Positions 56,160 to 64,000 of a stretch of DNA of 64,000 nt are shown piece by piece. Numbering within the stretch: the stretch's first letter is position 1; each line of letters opens with the position of its first letter. The translations under genes were made by a program, and so were the position numbers. The notes under the pieces were generated by a model, which was not told the DNA's origin, did not search any database, and worked only from the letters and a program-made list of their open reading frames with translations. Source of the DNA: Enterobacteriaceae bacterium 89 (GTDB taxonomy: Bacteria > Pseudomonadota > Gammaproteobacteria > Enterobacterales > Enterobacteriaceae); assembly GCA_014156375.1 (NCBI GenBank), contig RQJH01000003.1, forward strand, positions 1,116,001-1,180,000. Direction: 5' to 3'.

Positions 56160-57320
56160 TTAGAACTGGTAAACCAGACCAGTTGCAACGATGTTGTCAG
56201 TGCCAATACCGTTGTTTTTGTAGAAGCTGTCGTTACCGTCGAGCAGGTTGATTTTGTAATCAACGTAGGTAGACATGTTTTTGTTGAAGTAGTAAGTCGC
56301 GCCAACGTCCATGTATTTAACCAGGTCTTTGTCGTCGCTACCACCGATGGTGTTCAGGCCTTTACCTTTAGACTGCAGGTAGGAGATTGCTGGACGCAGA
56401 CCGAAGTCGAACTGGTACTGAGCAGTCACTTCAAAGTTCTGAGTTTTATCTGCAATACCGCCGCCATTCTGACCATTGTTAGTCGAAGCAGAACCGTATG
56501 GAGTCATGTTACGGGTTTCCGCGTACATAGCCGCGATGTAAACGTTGTTCGCGTCATACTTACCGCCAACAGTCCATGCTTCAGCTTTGTTACCCGCAGT
56601 GTACTGCTGGTTAGTCAGGTAAGCATTTTTCTGATCGTTGGTACGGTTAGAGTTGGTGTACGCCGCACCCAGGCTGAAGCCTGCGCCGATGTCGTAAGTA
56701 GAGGAGATACCGAAGCCGTCGCCATTCGCGTTACGGAAGCTACGGTCACCGTTGTTAGTACCTTCACCGGAACCTGGGTTCTCGTTTTTACCCTGATACT
56801 GCAGAGCAAAGTTCAGGCCATCAACCAGACCGAAGAAATCGCTGTTACGGTAGGTCGCAACACCGTTAGTACGGCCAGTCATGAAGTTGTCAGACTTGGT
56901 GTAGGAGTCGCCACCGAACTCTGGCAGCATATCGGTCCAGCCTTCGATGTCGTACAGAACGCCGTAGTTACGACCGTAGTCGAATGAACCGTAGTCGCCG
57001 AACTTCAGACCTGCGAATGCAAGACGAGTCCACGCCTGGCTGTCGCCGCTGTCGGTAGTTTCAGGGTTGTTCGCCTGAACGTTGTATTCCCACTGGCCGT
57101 AACCGGTCAGCTGGTCGTTGATCTGAGTTTCGCCTTTGAAGCCGAAACGAACGTAGGACTGGTCACCGTCAGCGCCATTGTCGCTGGAGAAATAGTGCAG
57201 ACCATCAACTTTACCGTACAGATCTAATTTGTTGCCATCTTTGTTATAAATTTCAGCCGCGTTTGCTGCGCCTGCTACCAGCAGTGCTGGTACCAGGAGG
57301 GACAGTACTTTAACTTTCAT
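56160..57320 (-). CDS. ompC: OmpC, general outer-membrane porin
   Basis: 386 residues. Signal peptide 1-21 (ANA-A), then a 16-strand beta-barrel starting [16 protein letters not shown] and ending in the C-terminal Phe needed for BAM assembly. The pore-constricting loop 3 has the PEFGGD motif. Exposed loops (for example [16 protein letters not shown] and the Asn/Gly-rich [12 protein letters not shown]) are species-specific. Passive uptake of small solutes; regulated by OmpR and adjacent to micF, as in K-12. Confidence 0.96.
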   Translation of the reverse strand: MKVKVLSLLVPALLVAGAANAAEIYNKDGNKLDLYGKVDGLHYFSSDNGADGDQSYVRFGFKGETQINDQLTGYGQWEYNVQANNPETTDSGDSQAWTRLAFAGLKFGDYGSFDYGRNYGVLYDIEGWTDMLPEFGGDSYTKSDNFMTGRTNGVATYRNSDFFGLVDGLNFALQYQGKNENPGSGEGTNNGDRSFRNANGDGFGISSTYDIGAGFSLGAAYTNSNRTNDQKNAYLTNQQYTAGNKAEAWTVGGKYDANNVYIAAMYAETRNMTPYGSASTNNGQNGGGIADKTQNFEVTAQYQFDFGLRPAISYLQSKGKGLNTIGGSDDKDLVKYMDVGATYYFNKNMSTYVDYKINLLDGNDSFYKNNGIGTDNIVATGLVYQF

Positions 57321-57446
57321 GTTATTAACCCTCTGTTATATGCCTTTTTATATCGCCACTGCATACTGACTAAGCTTCTAATCAGTCGGCAAGCCTATTG
57401 TGCTGCAAAATGCAGAAATATCCAATAAGAAAATGATACGAGAACT

Positions 57447-57490
57447 TTTAAGATGTTTCAAATTGCGCAGTAGATGTTTCATTTTGTAAA
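57447..57490 (-). promoter_or_regulatory. OmpR binding boxes of ompC
   Basis: Read on the minus strand, TTTACAAAATGAAACATCTA and, further on, TTTGAAACATCTTAAAAG match the tandem OmpR C boxes of K-12 ompC nearly base for base. They lie 126-170 bp before the ATG and, on the other strand, upstream of micF. Confidence 0.85.
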
Positions 57491-57646
57491 TTCGGCGGAA
57501 CTTTTTGATGCCACGAAAAGCTAAAAAATATCGCATCAATAATCAAGATTATGTAAAAACACTTACAAAACAATTAATTGAAAGAAGTAATGGTTATAGC
57601 ACTGAATGACAAAACAAAATCCGAAACGATCTCTAGAATAATCAAC

Positions 57647-57739
57647 GCTATCATCATTAACTTTATTTATTACCGTCATTCAGTTCTGAATGTCTGTTTA
57701 CTCATATTTCTACCGGGTGCATCGCATCCGGTTTTTTTT
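57647..57739 (+). ncRNA. micF: MicF antisense small RNA
   Basis: 93 nt. The first 33 bases (GCTATCATCATTAACTTTAT and onward to GTCATTCA) match E. coli MicF, which pairs with the ompF 5' region and blocks its translation with Hfq. It ends in a terminator stem (CCGGGTGC.../GCATCCGG) followed by nine T. A -10-like TAGAAT lies at 57634-57639. Divergent from ompC and controlled with it. Confidence 0.95.
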
Positions 57740-58128
57740 TACCCTTCTTTACGCAACTTTAATAGTTATGTGCTACCCGCAAGAAATTATAACGACTATT
57801 AATTAATCGTCTCGACTGGAAAAATTTCCTTTAGGTACTAAGAGATAAATAATCTCTTGTTATTTCGTGCGTTTTCTTGCCGTCTCAACGTAAATATTTG
57901 TACAAAAAATGTAACAATGTACATATTCATCTGCACATTGCGGCCAATTGTGCAGAAATCAGTCGACTGGTCGGGGAAGGTGGAAATTGGCGTATTACCC
58001 TTTATACTGCCTGCTGGACTTGCCTTCGCTGATTACAACAACAGCAAGCCTTTAACAGGTTTTCGGACAGGGCAGTAAGCAAGCTTTTCACGCGTTTCTG
58101 GTGCGGTCATCATGGATTACACACACTA
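57740..58128. other. rcsD upstream region
   Basis: 389 bp between the MicF terminator and rcsD. AT-rich in its first half; no credible coding frame (a 73-codon frame at 57857 has no ribosome site). It should hold the rcsD promoter, not pinpointed here. Confidence 0.4.
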
Positions 58129-60804
58129 ATGAGTCAGTCTGGCGCAACGTTCCCCAATAAGTTTTCTCTGATCCCCGGAAGCATTTCCCGTTTCTTCCTG
58201 CTGCTGATCGTCGTTCTGCTGGTGACGATGGGAGTGATGATCCAGAGCGCGGTCAACGCCTGGTTAAAAGACAAGAGCTATCAGGTTGTTGATATGACGC
58301 ATGCCATTCACAAGCGCGTCGATACCTGGCGCTATGCCACCTGGCAGATTTACGACAACATCGCTGCTTCAGCCACAGCGGCACCCGGCGGAGAAGGCCT
58401 GCAGGAAACGCGTCTTAAGCAGGATGTCTATTATCTGGAGAAACCGCGGCGTAAGACAGAAGCCTTAATCTTCGGTTCACACGATGGCTCGACGCTGGAT
58501 ATGACGCAGAAGATGTCGAACTATCTGGATACGCTGTGGGGCGCCGAGACGATCCCCTGGTCGATGTACTACCTCAATGGTCAGGACAACAGCCTGATCC
58601 TGATCTCTACCCTGCCGTTGAAAGATCTCTCTGCAGGCTTTAAGGAATCGACCGTCGGCAGCATTGTCGACTCACGCCGCGCCGAAATGCTGCAACAGGC
58701 GAACACGTTGGATGAGCGTGAAAGCTTTTCCACTCTGCGTCGTCTGTCATGGCAAAATGGCCGCTATTTTACGCTGCGCACGACCTTCAACCAGCCAGGC
58801 CACCTGGCCACCGTCGTGGCGTTCGATTTGCCTATCAACGATCTGATCCCACCAGGTATGGCGCTGGACAGCTTCAGGCTTGAAGCTGATCCGTCGCAAA
58901 ACAATCTACGCAGCCAGGATAAAGATGCTGCGGACAGCGTGAACATCAATTTCAACAGTTCACGTATTGAAATTGCCTCCTCGGTCAACTCCACCGGCAT
59001 GCGCCTGGTCTGGCAGGTTCCTTTCGGTACTCTGCTGCTGGATACGCTACAAAACATTCTGCTGCCGCTGTTACTGAACATTGGCCTGCTGGCGCTGGCC
59101 CTGTTTGGCTACAACACCTTCCGCCACTATACCGGCCGCCGCCAGGCCGACTCGGGTTCACCCGGAGTGGTCAACAGCGAGCTGCGTGTGCTGAAAGCCA
59201 TTAATGAAGAGATTGTTTCAGTGCTGCCGCTGGGCTTACTGGTTCACGATCAGGAATCCAACCGCACCATCATCAGCAATAAGATTGCAGACCACCTGCT
59301 GCCGCACCTGAATCTGCAAAACATCACCAGCATGGCCGACCAGCATCAGGGCGTGATCCAGGCCACCATCAACAATGAGCTTTACGAAATACGCCAGTTC
59401 CGCAGCCAGGTGGCTCCGCGCACGCAGATTTTCATTATCCGCGATCAGGATAAAGAAGTGCTGGTCAACAAAAAGCTCAAACAGGCGCAGCGTCTGTATG
59501 AGAAAAACCAGCAGGGCCGAATGGCCTTTATGCAGAACATTGGCGAAGCCCTGAAACAGCCAGTGAAAGCGCTGGCGGAACAGGCCGATAAGCTTAAGAG
59601 CGACGATCATCAGAAACTGGCGCAGCAGGCCGATACGCTGATCCGCCTGGTGGATGAAATCCAGCTGGCGAATCTGCTGGAAGACGACGGCTGGAAGGGA
59701 AGCCCAACCCTGTTCTCGATTCAGGATCTGATTGACGAAGTGGTACCGGAGGTTCTTCCGGCTATCAAACGCAAGGGGCTACAGCTGCTGATTAACAATC
59801 AGTTGGGTGCCAGCGAGCAGCGCCACGGCGACCGGGATGCCCTTAAGCGCATTCTGCTGCTGCTGATCCAATATGCGGTGACCACTACGCAGATTGGTAA
59901 AATCACCCTTGAGGTAGGAAAAGACGACTCCGCAGAGGACCGTCTGACGTTTCGCATTCTGGATACCGGTAACGGCGTTTCGAACAGCGAAATCGATAAT
60001 CTGCATTTCCCGTTCCTTAACGACACCCAAAGTGACCGCTTTGGTAAAGCTAACGCCCTAACCTTCTGGCTTTGCGACCAGCTGGCACGTAAACTGGGCG
60101 GTCATCTCAATATCAAAGCACGAGACTCGCTGGGCACACGTTATTCCCTGCATGTTAAAATGGCACCTCGTGAGCAACAGGCTGAATCCGATGAGAAATT
60201 GCTGGATGACGTTGTTGCGATGGTCGACATTACGTCGAACGAAGTCCGTAGTATTGTCGTCAGACAGCTGGAAAACTGGGGGGCGAGCTGCATTTCCCCG
60301 GATGAACGGCTTTCAAGTCAAGACTACGATCTGTTTTTAACAGATAATCCGTCTAATCTTACTGCGCCAGGCTTACTTTTAAGCGATGATGAGGCCGGTA
60401 TTCGTAAAATTGGTCCCGGCCAGCTACGCGTAAACTTCAATATCAGCAACACGATGCAGGAAGCCGTCCTCCAGCTGATAGAAGAACAGCTGGCTCAGGG
60501 AGAATTACTGGAAACACCCGCTGGCGTAAATGAGAACGTCGAACTCCATGCCAGCGGCTATTATGCGCTGTTTGTCGACACGGTACCGGATGATGTTAAG
60601 AGGTTGTATACTGAATCAGCAGCCAGCGATTTTGCTGCGCTGGCACAGACGGCCCACCGCCTGAAAGGCGTGTTTGCCATGCTCAATCTGGTACCTGGCA
60701 AGCAGTTATGTGAAACGCTGGAGCATCTGGTCCGTGAGAAAGATGCCCCCGGCACAGAGAAATATATCAGCGACATTGACGCCTACGTCAAAAGCTTGAT
60801 GTAG
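58129..60804 (+). CDS. rcsD: RcsD, phosphotransfer protein of the Rcs relay
   Basis: 891 residues. Membrane helices at about 20-41 and 308-328 bracket a periplasmic domain; then a kinase-like region that lacks the catalytic His, an ABL domain, and the HPt domain with H843 in AHRLKGVF (H842 in K-12). It carries phosphate from RcsC to RcsB and is the contact point for IgaA. rcsB follows 17 bp downstream on the same strand. Confidence 0.96.
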   Translation: MSQSGATFPNKFSLIPGSISRFFLLLIVVLLVTMGVMIQSAVNAWLKDKSYQVVDMTHAIHKRVDTWRYATWQIYDNIAASATAAPGGEGLQETRLKQDVYYLEKPRRKTEALIFGSHDGSTLDMTQKMSNYLDTLWGAETIPWSMYYLNGQDNSLILISTLPLKDLSAGFKESTVGSIVDSRRAEMLQQANTLDERESFSTLRRLSWQNGRYFTLRTTFNQPGHLATVVAFDLPINDLIPPGMALDSFRLEADPSQNNLRSQDKDAADSVNINFNSSRIEIASSVNSTGMRLVWQVPFGTLLLDTLQNILLPLLLNIGLLALALFGYNTFRHYTGRRQADSGSPGVVNSELRVLKAINEEIVSVLPLGLLVHDQESNRTIISNKIADHLLPHLNLQNITSMADQHQGVIQATINNELYEIRQFRSQVAPRTQIFIIRDQDKEVLVNKKLKQAQRLYEKNQQGRMAFMQNIGEALKQPVKALAEQADKLKSDDHQKLAQQADTLIRLVDEIQLANLLEDDGWKGSPTLFSIQDLIDEVVPEVLPAIKRKGLQLLINNQLGASEQRHGDRDALKRILLLLIQYAVTTTQIGKITLEVGKDDSAEDRLTFRILDTGNGVSNSEIDNLHFPFLNDTQSDRFGKANALTFWLCDQLARKLGGHLNIKARDSLGTRYSLHVKMAPREQQAESDEKLLDDVVAMVDITSNEVRSIVVRQLENWGASCISPDERLSSQDYDLFLTDNPSNLTAPGLLLSDDEAGIRKIGPGQLRVNFNISNTMQEAVLQLIEEQLAQGELLETPAGVNENVELHASGYYALFVDTVPDDVKRLYTESAASDFAALAQTAHRLKGVFAMLNLVPGKQLCETLEHLVREKDAPGTEKYISDIDAYVKSLM

Positions 60805-60821
60805 CAAGGTAGCCTAAATAC

Positions 60822-61472
60822 ATGAACAATATGAACGTTATTATTGCCGATGATCATCCGATTGTACTGTTCGGTATTCGCAAATCACTTGAGCAAATCG
60901 AGTGGGTGAATGTCGTCGGCGAATTTGAAGACTCCACTGCGCTTATCAATAATCTGCCGAAACTGGACGCCCATGTGCTGATCACCGACCTCTCCATGCC
61001 TGGAGACAAATACGGTGACGGTATTACCCTTATCAAGTACATCAAACGCCATTTCCCGGGCCTGTCGATTATCGTTCTGACCATGAACAATAACCCGGCA
61101 ATCCTCAGCGCCGTTCTGGATCTGGATATCGAAGGGATCGTGCTGAAACAGGGCGCCCCGACCGATCTGCCAAAAGCGCTGGCCGCGCTGCAGAAAGGCA
61201 AAAAATTCACTCCGGAGAGCGTCTCTCGCCTGCTGGAGAAAATCAGCGCGGGCGGTTACGGCGATAAGCGTCTCTCTCCGAAAGAGAGCGAAGTACTGCG
61301 TCTGTTTGCCGAAGGTTTCCTGGTCACCGAAATCGCCAAGAAACTCAACCGCAGCATCAAAACCATCAGCAGCCAGAAGAAGTCAGCGATGATGAAACTG
61401 GGCGTTGAGAACGACATTGCGCTGCTGAACTATCTCTCTTCCGTGACGCTGAGCCCGGCAGATAAAGATTAA
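60822..61472 (+). CDS. rcsB: RcsB, response regulator of envelope stress and capsule
   Basis: 216 residues, same length and almost the same sequence as K-12 RcsB. Receiver with D56 (LITDLSMPGD), LuxR-type helix-turn-helix at about 150-205 (LNRSIKTISSQKKSAMMKL). It works as a homodimer or with RcsA, GadE, BglJ and others on capsule, motility and division genes. Convergent with rcsC. Confidence 0.98.
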   Translation: MNNMNVIIADDHPIVLFGIRKSLEQIEWVNVVGEFEDSTALINNLPKLDAHVLITDLSMPGDKYGDGITLIKYIKRHFPGLSIIVLTMNNNPAILSAVLDLDIEGIVLKQGAPTDLPKALAALQKGKKFTPESVSRLLEKISAGGYGDKRLSPKESEVLRLFAEGFLVTEIAKKLNRSIKTISSQKKSAMMKLGVENDIALLNYLSSVTLSPADKD

Positions 61473-61493
61473 TAACATTGCTCTGAGGAGAAA

Positions 61494-61518
61494 AACCCGG
61501 CTTGCCGGGTTTTTTATT
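61494..61518 (+). terminator. Rho-independent terminator after rcsB
   Basis: AACCCGGC and GCCGGGTT with a TT turn, followed by a run of T broken only by one A near 61517. Confidence 0.9.
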
Positions 61519-61540
61519 GCCTGGATGAAGGCGTGTGTTG

Positions 61541-61621
61541 TGCCTGATGCGGCTTCGCCTTATCAGGCCTACAGCCAAATTTTGATTTTGTAGGCCGGGT
61601 AAGGCAAAGCCGCACCCGGCA
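61541..61621. repeat. BIME: two inverted REP units
   Basis: TGCCTGATGCGGCTTCGCCT...CAGGCCTAC and, inverted, GTAGGCCGGGTAAGGCAAAG...CACCCGGCA. It differs from the other repeats of the window in having the TGATGCGGC form of the REP head. It lies between the convergent rcsB and rcsC. Confidence 0.9.
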
Positions 61622-61624
61622 ATA

Positions 61625-64000
61625 CTATTCGCGACTCTTTCTGACCCTGGCGGCATAGACCGTCAGCGTCTGTTTGATGACATCCAGCGTTACCGGTTTC
61701 GACAGACAGCTGTCCATGCCGGATTCCAGACAGCGCTGCTTCTCTTCCGCCAGCGCGTTCGCCGTTACCCCTACTACTGGCAGCGTCAGGCCAAGCTGGC
61801 GAATACGCTGTGTCAGGCGATAGCCATCCATATTCGGCATGTTGACGTCGCTCAGCACGATATCGATATGATGCTTACTGAGCACGTTCAGCGCATCCAC
61901 GCCGTCATTCGCGGTCACGCACTGATAGCCCAGCGATCCCAGTTGATCGGCAAGCAGACGACGGTTAATCGGATGATCGTCGACCACCAGAATCATCATG
62001 TCGTCGTTGCTGGCCTCCTGGCTGCTTTCCGGTGTCGGCAATCCGCCGTGGCTGTCTGCGTTTTCCACCTCAACGCTGTAAATCCGCCCCAGCAGCGAGA
62101 GCAGCTCATGCGGTGAGGCCACGCTGTGGATCCACTCGCCCGGAACACGCTCAAGAGGAATACCAATATGGCGTCGGCAGAATATAATCGCCGCACGACC
62201 CGTCCACGGCTGAGCCAGCTCATCGTCGGAGATCAGGATGTCGTCACTCTGCGGCGTCTGCCCTTCATAGAGCTGCACTTCCACCCCGTGGCGAATCAGC
62301 AACGATTCAACGAACTGGGCCAGCGACGCGTTACGCACCGCAAGCCAGCAGCGCTTGTTCGCCAGTCCTTCAATCGCCGTCGTCGGGGCATTTTGCGCCC
62401 CGTACAGCGGAATACGGATCGTAAACTGACTGCCCATCCCCGGTTCGGTATCCACAGAGATATCGCCGTCCATCATGCTAATCAGCTTCTCGCAGATCGC
62501 CAGCCCCAGCCCGGTGCCCTGGAAGTTACGCTGCACGCCGGTGCCCACCTGGAAGAATGGATCAAAGAGTCGTACCACTTCTTTCGCCGGGATGCCCACG
62601 CCGGTATCGCGCACGCTAATGCTGAGATAGTCCTCGTCGCGCTGCAAATGCAGAATAATGCAGCCCATATCGGTGAACTTGATCGCGTTGCTGAGCAGAT
62701 TGGAAATCACCTGCTGCAGGCGCATCGGGTCACCCATCAGCTGCTGCGGCACGTCCGGATCGACAAAGCAGTACAGCCCAAGCTGCTTGCGCACCACCAG
62801 CGGCAGATAGTTGGCGGTGATATGGCTCATTACCTCGCGCGGCGAGAACTCACGCGGTTCAATTTTCAGCTGCTCGGACTCAATTTTCGAGAAATCGAGG
62901 ATATCGCTGATGATTTTCAGCAGCAGGCTGGAAGAGTTGTTCATCGCCGTAACCAGACGGTCAACGCCCTTCGGCAGCTCCTTGGTCTGCAGCAGATCGA
63001 GGTTACCGATAATGCCGTACAGCGGGGTACGCAGTTCATGACTGACGGTGGCAAGGAACATCGATTTCGACTGACTGGCCTGCTCTGCCGCCTGAGCCAT
63101 TTCCTGTAAGGATTCTTCCATCTTCACGCGCGAGCTGACGTCCACCAGCACGCAAATCGCCACGTTTTCATTGCGATAGCGAGAATGAACAAAGCTGATT
63201 TGCAGGTTGGTGTTATTGCTGGTCAGCACATCCACAAAATTGACCTGCTGCCCGCAGATGATCTGCGTCAGCCGCTGCCGGTCTTCGTGAGTCAGCATAT
63301 TGAGGTAGTTATGCGCCAGCTCGTTGCTCAGGATGTTAGTCCCGTCCTGAGTGCGCAATATACAGATCCCGACCGGTGCAGAAGCCACAATCTTACGGTT
63401 GAACTGTTCGTGTTCTTCGAGGCGCTGTGCGTCCGCTTCGGCGGGCAGGAAGATACGTCGCTCATACATCCGCGCCATGGTGAACAGCGCCAGCCCGGTC
63501 AGAATGTTGAGCAGCAAAGCGTTGAGGATCAGCATTCTGATGCGCTCGAGCACCAGATCGACCGGCACAGAATAAACAATACTCAGCGATGACGGCGGTA
63601 AACTTTTCTTTAAAATCAGCTCACGGAAGCCCGAGGTATAGCCAAACCAGGCGCGCTCCTGCATCCAGCGAGGCTCGACTTTGAGTTTGCTTTCCGTTCC
63701 GGTCAGGGTAATCAGCGATTTACCGTTTTCATCGAGGATGGTCACTCCCATCGGCATACTGCCGGGGGTAAAGAAGTTTTCCATGCGGATAGTCTGCTCA
63801 ATCCCTAGCAGCGCCTGCAGGCGGTTTGCCAGATATACCGGCGTTAACGCATAAAAATAGCCGACGCCCGGACGGGGACCCTGACTTATCCAGTAGAGAT
63901 TGTTGCCACGCTCATCCTGCGGAGCATTACGGTATTTGACGATCCGCTCATGCAGCGTTTTAAGCGCCTGATCGCGCTCCACTGGCAGATCGCGCAGGCC
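61625..64000 (-). CDS. rcsC: RcsC, hybrid sensor kinase of the Rcs relay, 5' end cut by window
   Basis: The frame runs off the right edge; 791 codons are present and about 158 N-terminal residues are missing compared with K-12 (949). Visible: end of the periplasmic domain, second membrane helix (LNALLLNILTGLALFTMARM), PAS-like region, HisKA with its His in SHELRTP (codon 63038-63040), HATPase, RcsC-ABL domain, and receiver with the Asp in VLSDVNMPNMDG (codon 61847-61849). It phosphorylates RcsB through RcsD. GTG 63982 is internal, not the start. Confidence 0.96.
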   Translation of the reverse strand, partial: GLRDLPVERDQALKTLHERIVKYRNAPQDERGNNLYWISQGPRPGVGYFYALTPVYLANRLQALLGIEQTIRMENFFTPGSMPMGVTILDENGKSLITLTGTESKLKVEPRWMQERAWFGYTSGFRELILKKSLPPSSLSIVYSVPVDLVLERIRMLILNALLLNILTGLALFTMARMYERRIFLPAEADAQRLEEHEQFNRKIVASAPVGICILRTQDGTNILSNELAHNYLNMLTHEDRQRLTQIICGQQVNFVDVLTSNNTNLQISFVHSRYRNENVAICVLVDVSSRVKMEESLQEMAQAAEQASQSKSMFLATVSHELRTPLYGIIGNLDLLQTKELPKGVDRLVTAMNNSSSLLLKIISDILDFSKIESEQLKIEPREFSPREVMSHITANYLPLVVRKQLGLYCFVDPDVPQQLMGDPMRLQQVISNLLSNAIKFTDMGCIILHLQRDEDYLSISVRDTGVGIPAKEVVRLFDPFFQVGTGVQRNFQGTGLGLAICEKLISMMDGDISVDTEPGMGSQFTIRIPLYGAQNAPTTAIEGLANKRCWLAVRNASLAQFVESLLIRHGVEVQLYEGQTPQSDDILISDDELAQPWTGRAAIIFCRRHIGIPLERVPGEWIHSVASPHELLSLLGRIYSVEVENADSHGGLPTPESSQEASNDDMMILVVDDHPINRRLLADQLGSLGYQCVTANDGVDALNVLSKHHIDIVLSDVNMPNMDGYRLTQRIRQLGLTLPVVGVTANALAEEKQRCLESGMDSCLSKPVTLDVIKQTLTVYAARVRKSRE

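Noticed and set aside
57578..57802. 74-codon frame across micF
   Set aside because: It overlaps the well-conserved MicF RNA and its terminator.
62126..63109. 327-codon frame on the plus strand opposite rcsC
   Set aside because: It lies wholly antisense to the well-conserved kinase core; its protein is rich in Arg, His and Gln with no domain, typical of a shadow frame in GC-rich coding DNA.
1..64000. CRISPR arrays, insertion sequences, rRNA genes
   Set aside because: No regularly spaced direct repeats, no transposase-like frame with terminal inverted repeats and no rRNA sequence was seen on either strand.

Overview
The window is chromosomal DNA from a member of the Enterobacteriaceae. Nearly every housekeeping protein reads as a close homologue of an E. 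coli K-12 protein, and the backbone follows K-12 gene order: setB, yeiW, efpL, yeiQ, yeiR, lpxT, mepS, pdeN, yejABEF, yejG, bcr, rsuA, radD, rplY, yejK, yejL, yejM, proL, then eco, mqo, yojI, alkB, ada, apbE, ompC, micF, rcsD, rcsB, rcsC. The genus cannot be fixed from sequence alone; an Enterobacter- or Cedecea-like relative is plausible. setB at the left edge and rcsC at the right edge are cut by the window.

The accessory content sits in blocks between conserved genes. (1) 0.9-10.7 kb: an EvgA/EvgS-type two-component system, an AT-rich spacer that starts with an EvgA-box-like palindrome, a LuxR-type regulator with a degenerate receiver, and a four-gene chaperone-usher fimbrial operon. (2) 11.8-14.7 kb: mannonate dehydratase uxuA inserted divergently to yeiQ, with a shared control region carrying a UxuR/ExuR-like box and a CRP site. 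(3) 29.4-31.3 kb: a FAS1 (fasciclin) secreted protein, an ECF sigma factor and a membrane anti-sigma factor between radD and rplY, behind a candidate ECF promoter. (4) 31.9-35.8 kb: a 1296-residue intimin/invasin-type inverse autotransporter between rplY and yejK. (5) 39.4-46.0 kb: downstream of tRNA-Pro, where K-12 carries narP, ccm and nap, this genome has a DinI-like SOS gene with two LexA boxes, cyuA and cyuP for cysteine use, a YoaK-like 32-residue membrane protein, an IprA/YaiV-like regulator and a periplasmic alkyl sulfatase. (6) 48.6-51.3 kb: a SulP-family transporter and an MgtE magnesium channel, convergent with overlapping 3' ends.

Much of the window concerns the cell envelope and its sensing: LpxT (lipid A), MepS (murein), YejM/PbgA (LPS homeostasis), fimbriae, the inverse autotransporter, OmpC with the sRNA MicF, and the Rcs phosphorelay. 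Readable control sites include a Zur box before yeiR, LexA boxes before the DinI-like gene, an Ada box before ada, OmpR boxes before ompC, and several REP/BIME repeats between operons. No insertion sequence, integrase, rRNA or CRISPR array was seen.
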